Shown here: positions 19,349 through 25,910 of the stretch, in pieces
Position numbering within the stretch: position 1 is the first letter of the stretch
Layout: each line of letters begins with the position of its first letter
Assembly (NCBI GenBank): GCA_028287465.1
Contig: JAQBPO010000031.1
Coordinates: 124,001 to 188,000 of the forward strand
Reading direction: 5' to 3'
DNA length: 64,000 nt
Origin: Fibrobacterota bacterium
GTDB lineage: Bacteria > Fibrobacterota > Fibrobacteria > UBA11236
The notes under the pieces: model-generated
Database searches by the model: none
Seen by the model: the letters and a program-made list of their open reading frames with translations, nothing else
Told to the model about the DNA's origin: nothing
Made by a program: the position numbers and the translations under genes

Positions 19349-20269
19349 ATGCATACGCCAAAATATAGTCTTCTCCTACCGGTGCGGAACGAGGCCGGCC
19401 GCATCGACGAGGTGGTGCGCTCGGTGTTCACGGACCTGGCCGGCAACCCGGATTGGGAAGTGTGCTTCGCCGACGACTGTTCCGACGACGGCACCTACGA
19501 GCGCCTGCGCCAGCTCGCCGCCATCTTCCCGTTCCGGCTGATACGTCCGGAGGCGAACCTGGGCAGGGGCGCCATCCGCAACCTCCTGGCCCGGGAGGCG
19601 CTGGCGGACATGCTGGTCTTCCTGGACGGGGACTGCAAGGTCCTTCCCGGCTTCTTCCGGGCCTGGGAAGGGCTCGATCCATCCGTGGCCTGGATGGGCA
19701 AGGTCTCCTACGAGAGCCATCCCAAATGCGGGTTCAGCCGTTACCTGGCCAAGGGTTCCGGCATCGGCAAGCTCCGCGTGAAGCGGGATATCCCGGCCGC
19801 CTATTTCATCTCCCAGAACTTCCGCATGTCCAAGGCGCTCTTCCTCGGGACCGGGGGGTTCCGCACGGATCTGCTCGGCTGGGGCGGCGAGGATACGGAC
19901 ATGGCCTATAGGCTCGGCCGCATGGGCGTTCCCATGCGCTACCGCGGGGAGGCGGAGGTGCGTCACCCCTCGGTTACGGGGGTGGAAGCCTATTTCGCCC
20001 GTTTGTTCCATTTCGGCCGGGTGAACCTTCCGGTCCTGATCGGGGACCATCCGGAAGCGGAACGGCAGTTCAAGCTCGGCTTCGCGCGCGCCCCCTGGTC
20101 CCTGCTGTTCCTGAACGGCCCCGTCTTCTCGCTGATGCGGTTCCTGGTCACGTCGATCAAGGGGTGGCCGTGGCCCTTCCCGGTCTACCGCTACGTGATC
20201 TTCAATTGCTATGCCCGCGGTTACCGCCAGGCTCCGCCCCGCCGCGGGGCTGCCGGGCCGGGGGCCTGA
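19349..20269 (+). CDS. Glycosyltransferase family 2
   Basis: A 306-residue GT-A enzyme. YSLLLPVRNEAGRIDEVV opens the nucleotide-binding fold. FADDCSDDGT and the DxD-like FLDGDCKV bind the sugar nucleotide and metal. GGFRTDLLGWGGEDTDMAYRLGRMG is the acceptor-side signature also seen in galactosyltransferase-type C-terminal domains. The start ATG at 19349 lies 31 bp from the divergent acetyltransferase start. It has no membrane segments, so it acts at the cytoplasmic face. A role in adding a sugar to LPS or the linking-sugar glycan is inferred from its position inside the Wbp-like gene set. Confidence 0.85.
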   Translation: MHTPKYSLLLPVRNEAGRIDEVVRSVFTDLAGNPDWEVCFADDCSDDGTYERLRQLAAIFPFRLIRPEANLGRGAIRNLLAREALADMLVFLDGDCKVLPGFFRAWEGLDPSVAWMGKVSYESHPKCGFSRYLAKGSGIGKLRVKRDIPAAYFISQNFRMSKALFLGTGGFRTDLLGWGGEDTDMAYRLGRMGVPMRYRGEAEVRHPSVTGVEAYFARLFHFGRVNLPVLIGDHPEAERQFKLGFARAPWSLLFLNGPVFSLMRFLVTSIKGWPWPFPVYRYVIFNCYARGYRQAPPRRGAAGPGA

Positions 20270-20291
20270 GCCTATCGAGCGACGATTAGGG

Positions 20292-20335
20292 CTCATCGCG
20301 CCGCGATGAGGGCTCATCATCGAGCGATGATGAGC
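20292..20335. terminator. Two adjacent perfect hairpins between convergent genes
   Basis: Two palindromes lie side by side. The first has 9-bp arms at 20292-20300 and 20302-20310 with one spacer base. The second has 11-bp arms at 20312-20322 and 20325-20335 with a 2-nt spacer. Both contain the word CTCATC/GATGAG. The second covers the last codons and stop of the PorZ-like gene. They may act as a bidirectional transcription end or RNA-stabilising structure; no T-tract is present. Confidence 0.5.
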
Positions 20336-22578
20336 TTCCCGTTCTTGCTTTCCTTCGATGAGCGCACCACGTAGAAGTAAACGCCTTCCCTCACGCGCTC
20401 GCCCGCCTGGTTGCGGCCGTTCCATTGGATCTGATCCCCTGACCCCGCGGCCAACCTGGCATGGTAGACCACGGATCCCGATTGGGTGAGCACCTGGATT
20501 TCGCTGCCCGGGGTCAACTTGTCGAAAACCACCTTTTCGTGCTTCGCCAGGAAGGGATTGGGAAAGACCTTGATGCCGGAAAGGTCGGTCCTGTCCGGCC
20601 GGGAGGCGCTCTCGAACCGGGACACCCCTTTCTCCGTAGCCACCCAAACGTCCCCGTTGTCCTGATTCACGTCAAGATGATAGATGGATTCCGACAACAA
20701 TCCATCGTTCAGGCCTAATTTCGAAAAGGCATGCGAGAGGCTGTCCCTGCCCGGGGTTATCGTGAGCACTCCGCCTTCCCTGCATCCGGCCCATAGGTGG
20801 CCTTGGGGATCGATATCCAGGCTGAAGCAGCTTGTACCGGAGAAGCCCTCAAGCGCCTTGAGGGATTGGATGGTTTCCGCCTTGAATGCCACGGATGGAA
20901 TATAGAGAAGGTCGGATCCCTCGGTCGTCACCCAGAAATTCCCCCGTCGATCCATCTTGCCGACGAGCGGGGTTTTTCCGGACGTTTCCAGTCCGGCCAA
21001 TCGGTTGACGGGGTTGAGGGCTACCGAGGAGCCCCCGTCCTCGATCGCGAACGCATCGACCCCCCTTTCCGTAACCACGACCAGGGTGTCTCCTACGATC
21101 TGGAGGTCCTTGGGCTCTTCTTCATTGGTGTTCGGCTCGAAGCACGTGGTGGTCCCCTTCGCCAGGTCATAATAGCCGATGCGATACTTCTTTTTATCCA
21201 GGAATATCCCGATCCAGATTCCTTTATCCTTATAGATCGCTTGGGACATGAGGGCGGGATAATTCGGATCCGCTTCCACGGCGGATGGGATACAGGAGGT
21301 TTTCGCATCGAACACCTTTTCCTCCCCGTTTATCCATGCGTGGAAACCGGATCCCCACGATCCTACGAAGAAAGCGCTCTTGCCGGTGACCGAAAGGGTA
21401 TGGAGGCCGCGGCGCTCCGCCTCCGCCGCATCATAGCCGATCGACAAGGTGGCGGCGGTTTTCCAGGTCCGGCCATCCAGGGTGTAGACATTCGGATTGC
21501 CCCAACTGAAGACGCCGTTCCTGTTGGCCCGGATGGACGTGAACTCGCCCAGGGGAAGGCTTTCCCGGTTTATCACCAGGTCGAAGCCGTCCGGACCGCC
21601 ATTGCCGGAATAGAACCGGCACATCTGGCTTTGGGAACCCATATACCAGACGCCTCGGTAGGAAGCGAGGACCTCCATGTGGAACGGATTGGGGTGGACT
21701 TCCCCGTCCACCAGGATTTTCCCGAACTTGCTTGCCCGCGCCTTGCCGTAGGCCCCTCCGCTGTATTCGCTCGTGATGCCTCCGGGGCCGTACTTGAGGA
21801 ACCCATGCGCGAGCAGCACGTTGTCGAAATCATCCGGCGCGGATCCGATGATATCCGCCGCCACCTTGGCCGAATCCCGGGTGAAGGCCGTATCTCCGGG
21901 GGTCCCGGTGGGATCGTAGAAGAGGGCGCCGGCGGAGCCGGGCACCAGGGACCAGATGCCCGGGTTGAAGATGTTGATCTTGGGATCGGTCATCAATCTG
22001 TCCAGGTGCAGGACGGATTTGAAAATGCCCTTGTTGGTGCCCGCGAAGAGCGTGTCCCCGACGAACAGGATGCCGTTCACGGAGAGGCCGCTGGACCCGC
22101 CCATCTTGGAAACGTTGGCGTCGGCGATCTTCTTTTTCACGTTGAAGAAGCTCAACCCCTTCTCGCTGCCCAGCACCAGGTAACCGGAGCGGTACTCCAT
22201 CGCGCGCTTGTTCATCTTCCAGCCGGCGGCCCGGTAGGACGTCCCGAGGATCTCCCAATCGTCCGTCCCGGGGGCGTAACGGTACAGGTAACCCAGCTGG
22301 GAAGCCGCGTAGACTTCGCCGTCCGGACCGGAAGCCAGGGCGCGGACGCCCACGTCCCTGAGGCCTTCCGTATTACGGTAGACCTTCTCCGACATGTCCG
22401 GCTCGACCGTGCGGATGCCGCCCCCGGTCGCCACGAAAAGGCGGCCGCGGGCGGTCTCCAGATCGTTGATCTCCTCCAGATGGGTGAAGCTGGTCCAATC
22501 GCCCACCAGGGCGTGCGACAGGGTCGCGCCCAGGAGGGCCAACGCGGAAAAGGACTGGGCTATTTTTGCGATGCGCAC
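20317..22578 (-). CDS. PorZ-like two-propeller protein with T9SS-type C-terminal domain
   Basis: A 753-residue exported protein with signal peptide (ALALLGATLSHA). Just after it, VGDWTSFTHLEEIND and GRLFVATGGGIRTVE resemble the N-terminal propeller of PorZ and of two-component-regulator propellers. Blade-like repeats continue to ~residue 660 (for example HLWAGCREGGVLT and GDVWVATEKGVSRFE). The end is a textbook T9SS/FlgD-like module: KVFPNPFLAKHEKVVF, then IQWNGRNQAGERVREGVYFY. In Porphyromonas, PorZ is a surface T9SS component that binds anionic LPS. GTG start at 22578 with AGGGGG at 6 nt. It sits 27 bp downstream of a WbpB-like gene. Other large surface propellers cannot be excluded. Confidence 0.7.
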   Translation of the reverse strand: MRIAKIAQSFSALALLGATLSHALVGDWTSFTHLEEINDLETARGRLFVATGGGIRTVEPDMSEKVYRNTEGLRDVGVRALASGPDGEVYAASQLGYLYRYAPGTDDWEILGTSYRAAGWKMNKRAMEYRSGYLVLGSEKGLSFFNVKKKIADANVSKMGGSSGLSVNGILFVGDTLFAGTNKGIFKSVLHLDRLMTDPKINIFNPGIWSLVPGSAGALFYDPTGTPGDTAFTRDSAKVAADIIGSAPDDFDNVLLAHGFLKYGPGGITSEYSGGAYGKARASKFGKILVDGEVHPNPFHMEVLASYRGVWYMGSQSQMCRFYSGNGGPDGFDLVINRESLPLGEFTSIRANRNGVFSWGNPNVYTLDGRTWKTAATLSIGYDAAEAERRGLHTLSVTGKSAFFVGSWGSGFHAWINGEEKVFDAKTSCIPSAVEADPNYPALMSQAIYKDKGIWIGIFLDKKKYRIGYYDLAKGTTTCFEPNTNEEEPKDLQIVGDTLVVVTERGVDAFAIEDGGSSVALNPVNRLAGLETSGKTPLVGKMDRRGNFWVTTEGSDLLYIPSVAFKAETIQSLKALEGFSGTSCFSLDIDPQGHLWAGCREGGVLTITPGRDSLSHAFSKLGLNDGLLSESIYHLDVNQDNGDVWVATEKGVSRFESASRPDRTDLSGIKVFPNPFLAKHEKVVFDKLTPGSEIQVLTQSGSVVYHARLAAGSGDQIQWNGRNQAGERVREGVYFYVVRSSKESKNGKLIIAR

Positions 22579-22605
22579 GTGTTCCCCCTTGGCCGTTCCG
22601 GCTTC

Positions 22606-23628
22606 TCAGGCCAATGCCACCGGCAAACCGCCGGCCGCCATGGATTCCTGCGCCGCTTCCACCAGGCGGACGATGCGTTCCCCGGAATCCCCGCCGATGA
22701 AGGTGGGCGCGCCGGCGATGGCATTGTGCGCGTGTTCCACCAGCTGGCTGAGGGCCTCCACCTGGGGCAGCTTGGGAATGACGATGTCCCCGGTCCGGTA
22801 ATCGACCATGAGGGAGTATTTCAGCTGATCCGGCTTCCGCTCCACCCCATGATCGTAGATGCGCAGCTTCTCGGTAGGCTCGGTATCGTCGAACAGGATC
22901 ATCTTCTTCGAGCCGCCCAGCAGGGTCTTGCGCACCTTCACGGGCGAAAGCCAGTTGAAGTTGAAATGGCAGATCATTCCGCTTGGGTATTTGAAGGTCA
23001 CGTAGGCAAGGTTCTCCACGTCCTTGTTGAGATGGCCCGCGCCGATGGCGCTCACCGAAGCCGGCTTCTCGTCCAGGAGGTAATCGACGATGGAGAAGTC
23101 ATGCGGCGCGAGATCCCAGACCACGTTGATCTTCTCCTGGAACAGGCCCAGGTTGATGCGGGTGGAATCCAGGTAGCGCAACTCGCCCAGGTCCCCGGAC
23201 GCGATGGCGGACTTGATGTATTCCACCGCGGGGTTGAAGAGGAAGGTATGGTCGACCAGGATCTTGAGGCCTTTTCTCGCGGCCAGGGCGTTGAGCTCGC
23301 CGCAATGCGCGGAGCTCAGGGCCATGGGCTTCTCGACCAGGAGATGCTTGCCCGCGTTCAGGGCCGCGAGCCCCAGGGGATGATGGGTTTCAGGAGGGGT
23401 GGCCAGGACCACCAGCCCGATTTCCGGAGCCAAGGCGGCGGCGAAATCCGTGGACGTTCGCAGGGAGGGGAAGTTCGCGCGGACGGGTTCCAGCCGGGCC
23501 GGATCCCGATCCACCACCGCGGCCACGCGGAAATGCGGCGAGGCGAAGAAATTGCGGATGAGGTTGGGGCCCCAGTAACCGCAACCGACTATCGCGACCG
23601 GCATGGCGGTGGAAGGTCCCGTATTCAT
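22606..23628 (-). CDS. Gfo/Idh/MocA-family sugar dehydrogenase (WbpB/WlbA-like)
   Basis: A 340-residue NAD(P)-dependent oxidoreductase. VAIVGCGYWGPNLIRNF is the nucleotide-binding loop, LATPPETHHPL and LLVEKPMALS (Glu-Lys-Pro) are family signatures, and NVVWDLAPHDFSIVDYLL contains the catalytic-site His region. The GxWGxNxxR form is typical of WbpB/WlbA, which oxidise the 3-hydroxyl of UDP-N-acetylglucosaminuronate. The start ATG at 23628 overlaps the LpxK stop (ATGA); ATG 23604 is a shorter alternative. With the aminotransferase and acetyltransferase at 17555-19317 it supplies three consecutive steps of UDP-diacetamido-glucuronate synthesis. Confidence 0.85.
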   Translation of the reverse strand: MNTGPSTAMPVAIVGCGYWGPNLIRNFFASPHFRVAAVVDRDPARLEPVRANFPSLRTSTDFAAALAPEIGLVVLATPPETHHPLGLAALNAGKHLLVEKPMALSSAHCGELNALAARKGLKILVDHTFLFNPAVEYIKSAIASGDLGELRYLDSTRINLGLFQEKINVVWDLAPHDFSIVDYLLDEKPASVSAIGAGHLNKDVENLAYVTFKYPSGMICHFNFNWLSPVKVRKTLLGGSKKMILFDDTEPTEKLRIYDHGVERKPDQLKYSLMVDYRTGDIVIPKLPQVEALSQLVEHAHNAIAGAPTFIGGDSGERIVRLVEAAQESMAAGGLPVALA

Positions 23629-24797
23629 CCGGGGTAATGTACCAAATATGCGTTCCCGGAGGGTAGGAGCCGGGACATCACCGCGGCCGGGAATTCCGGA
23701 GGAAGGGACACCGCCTGATCCACCTGGTACAGGGGCAGGCGCGCCGCCTCGGGACCGGCGGCCTCGAGCTTGAGGAAATCCTTCCGGGTGCAGAGGATGC
23801 CGGCGCCGGGATGCCGGGCGGCGGCGGATTGGAGCTTTTCGAGGGGCGGGGCCGCATGGTTCCGCCCGAGGATGACGGCCACCGGACGGACCCCTTCCCG
23901 TTCCAGGTCCCGGAGGAAAGGCCGGTTGTCCCCCAGGGCGCAGAATGCGATCCAGGGACGGCCGCCATCGATCCCCGGAGGCAGGATCAGGCGGCGTCGG
24001 AAGGGAAACGCGGCAGGGACCGCCCCGGACGGGTAACGGGGTAATTCCGCGGTTACCTCCTTACCGTCCCCGGACGGGTACGGGCCCTCGAGGCGGAGAT
24101 CGGCCCGGCGGGATGCCGACGCGGTTTCCCGGAACGGTCCGCCCGGCAGGAGGTCGAAGAGGCCGGGACGTTCGCCCGGGGCCGAGAGCAGGATCCGCAG
24201 GGCGCCGTCCAGGCGCGGATCCTGGAAACCGTCGTCGGATATGAGGATGTCGAAGGCGCCATCCGCCTGGAAATCCGGGTGGTGCAGGCGGCGCCAGGCC
24301 CGGGCCCGATCGCGGGTCGCGAATACGCGCATTCCGGAATCGCGCCGGAGCATGACCGCTTCCTCCGAGGACCAGGCCCACTCATCCTCCGCCCCGACTT
24401 CCATGGGGTCCCCGGCCGGAGGCGATCCGTCCGGACCCGGTGCGGCCGGATGGGTTCCGGGCCGACCTGGGCCCAGGCGATAGCACAGGATGGCGGGCCG
24501 CAATCCCGTCCGGGCCAGCTCCCGCGCCAGTTCCAGGGTCACGCTCGTCTTCCCGGATCCGCCCGCGCGCAGCGCGCCGACCACCACCAAGGGGATGCGG
24601 GGAGCGGAATCCGTGACGGCGGACGACCGCATCCATGCGCGATGGGCCTTGGAAACCGCCCAGTAAAGCGGGGAAAGCGGCTTGAGCCAGGAATGGGGCC
24701 GCCAAACGGGCGGAAACCTCGCGCGGAAGTTCGCGCAGAACCTCGGGTAAAATCCCCGGATCCGGCCCTTGCCTAAAAAGGGCCTAACTTCTGACAA
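23625..24797 (-). CDS. lpxK: Tetraacyldisaccharide 4'-kinase (lipid A kinase)
   Basis: About 390 residues. WLKPLSPLYWAVSKAHR is the membrane-associated N-terminal helix seen in LpxK. VVVGALRAGGSGKTS is the P-loop. FDILISDDGFQD contains the DDGxQ motif specific to the family. FCALGDNRPFLRDLE and CTRKDFLKLE follow in the usual order. It phosphorylates the lipid A disaccharide at the inner membrane. The start is unclear: no ATG precedes the conserved N-terminus. TTG at 24797 is listed; GTG 24818 or TTG 24902 would extend it. Inserted Gly/Pro-rich loops after the P-loop domain make it longer than usual. Its stop overlaps the dehydrogenase start. Confidence 0.85.
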   Translation of the reverse strand: MSEVRPFLGKGRIRGFYPRFCANFRARFPPVWRPHSWLKPLSPLYWAVSKAHRAWMRSSAVTDSAPRIPLVVVGALRAGGSGKTSVTLELARELARTGLRPAILCYRLGPGRPGTHPAAPGPDGSPPAGDPMEVGAEDEWAWSSEEAVMLRRDSGMRVFATRDRARAWRRLHHPDFQADGAFDILISDDGFQDPRLDGALRILLSAPGERPGLFDLLPGGPFRETASASRRADLRLEGPYPSGDGKEVTAELPRYPSGAVPAAFPFRRRLILPPGIDGGRPWIAFCALGDNRPFLRDLEREGVRPVAVILGRNHAAPPLEKLQSAAARHPGAGILCTRKDFLKLEAAGPEAARLPLYQVDQAVSLPPEFPAAVMSRLLPSGNAYLVHYPG

Positions 24798-24913
24798 AAT
24801 TGAATTATGGGTGGCCACGTGGGATAATGATCGGGATGTTCGGGCGGTACCTGCGCTGCTGGGAAACGTAGCTATTCCAGGGCCGACGGGGATCCCGATC
24901 AAAAGGAATGAAT

Positions 24914-25885
24914 ATGGGTCTGGACGACAAGCTGGTCCGAAAAAAGCTGGAAGTGCTCCTCAAGGACGAGGCGCTGGTGGAAAAGTACCTGCGCGTTTTC
25001 GGCCCCCGCCTGGACATGAACAACATCACCAAGTTGAAACAAGATCAACTCAAATCCGGCCAGGGGGGCTCCACCGGCGAGAAGGACGATCCCACCTACC
25101 AGATCAAGGTCAAGTGCCCCATCTGCAGCCAGGCCGACATAATCTGTTACGAGATCAAGGCCAAAAGCCTGGCCTCGGCCCCCGATCGTTTCCTGGTCCC
25201 GCGCTACTCCGGCGTAAAACCGTTCAGGACGATCAACTACAGTCTCTTCTCGGTTACGGTATGCCCGTCATGCCTTTTCGCCTCGCCCGACAAGAAGGAT
25301 TTCATCACCTTTTCCGTCCAGGTCCGCGCCGAGAACAAGTCCCAGCTGAGCCCCTTCGTCCTGGAAGAGCTCCGCAAAAGGGTGGATGAGCGCAAGAAGC
25401 TCGTCACCGCGGCGGACTTCACCCAATATTTCGCCCATCCCCGTTCCGCCGACGTGGGGATCTCCAGCTACCGCCTGGCCATCCATCGGGCCCTGGTCGA
25501 AGCGACCCTGGAAACGCCGCTCGCATGGTACAAGGCCGGCATGTATTCCCTCAAGATCGCCCTGCTGACCAGGGACGCCGGACGGGACGATACCCCCTTC
25601 CTGAAGGATGCCGTGAACTACCTGGCGAAGAGCTTCCGCAACAGCGAGCTGAAGAATCCGGAACTGGAATACCAGCTGCTCTACCTCCTGGCCGCCCTCT
25701 TCCTGCGCCTCGAGGACCAGACCCAATGCCAGAATTACCTCGGCGTCCTGGAAAAGTGGCGCAGCGAGCAGGAGAAGGCCGCCAAGGACAATCCCGCCGT
25801 CAATTCCGCCCACGTGACCCGATGGCTGGACAAGGCCAAGGAGCTATGGACCGATCGCGAGTTGCCGGATCTGTGGAAGCATTGA
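24914..25885 (+). CDS. DUF2225 family protein with zinc ribbon
   Basis: A 323-residue protein matching DUF2225: two CxxC pairs (C68/C71 in KCPICSQ and C117/C120 in VCPSCLFAS) likely bind zinc. A helical, TPR-like C-terminal part follows (AIHRALVEATLETPLAWYKAGMY onward). The family is found in Firmicutes, spirochaetes and related groups and its function is unknown. Start ATG 24914 is preferred because AAAAGGA lies six nt upstream; ATG 24908 is too close to it. It is cytoplasmic, with no signal. It lies 25 bp before the PorV-like fusion gene, so the two are probably co-transcribed. Confidence 0.85.
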   Translation: MGLDDKLVRKKLEVLLKDEALVEKYLRVFGPRLDMNNITKLKQDQLKSGQGGSTGEKDDPTYQIKVKCPICSQADIICYEIKAKSLASAPDRFLVPRYSGVKPFRTINYSLFSVTVCPSCLFASPDKKDFITFSVQVRAENKSQLSPFVLEELRKRVDERKKLVTAADFTQYFAHPRSADVGISSYRLAIHRALVEATLETPLAWYKAGMYSLKIALLTRDAGRDDTPFLKDAVNYLAKSFRNSELKNPELEYQLLYLLAALFLRLEDQTQCQNYLGVLEKWRSEQEKAAKDNPAVNSAHVTRWLDKAKELWTDRELPDLWKH

Positions 25886-25910
25886 ACCGGATCCTCCCGG
25901 ATGGTTTCCC

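Noticed and set aside
20797-23637. 946-codon rightward open frame opposite the PorZ-like and dehydrogenase genes
   Set aside because: It spans two real genes and their gap with no motif of its own; a product of high GC at third codon positions.
17555-24797. A complete UDP-diacetamido-glucuronate pathway in the window
   Set aside because: Only the 3-dehydrogenase, aminotransferase and acetyltransferase are seen; the initial UDP-GlcNAc 6-dehydrogenase and any epimerase are not present here, so completeness cannot be claimed.
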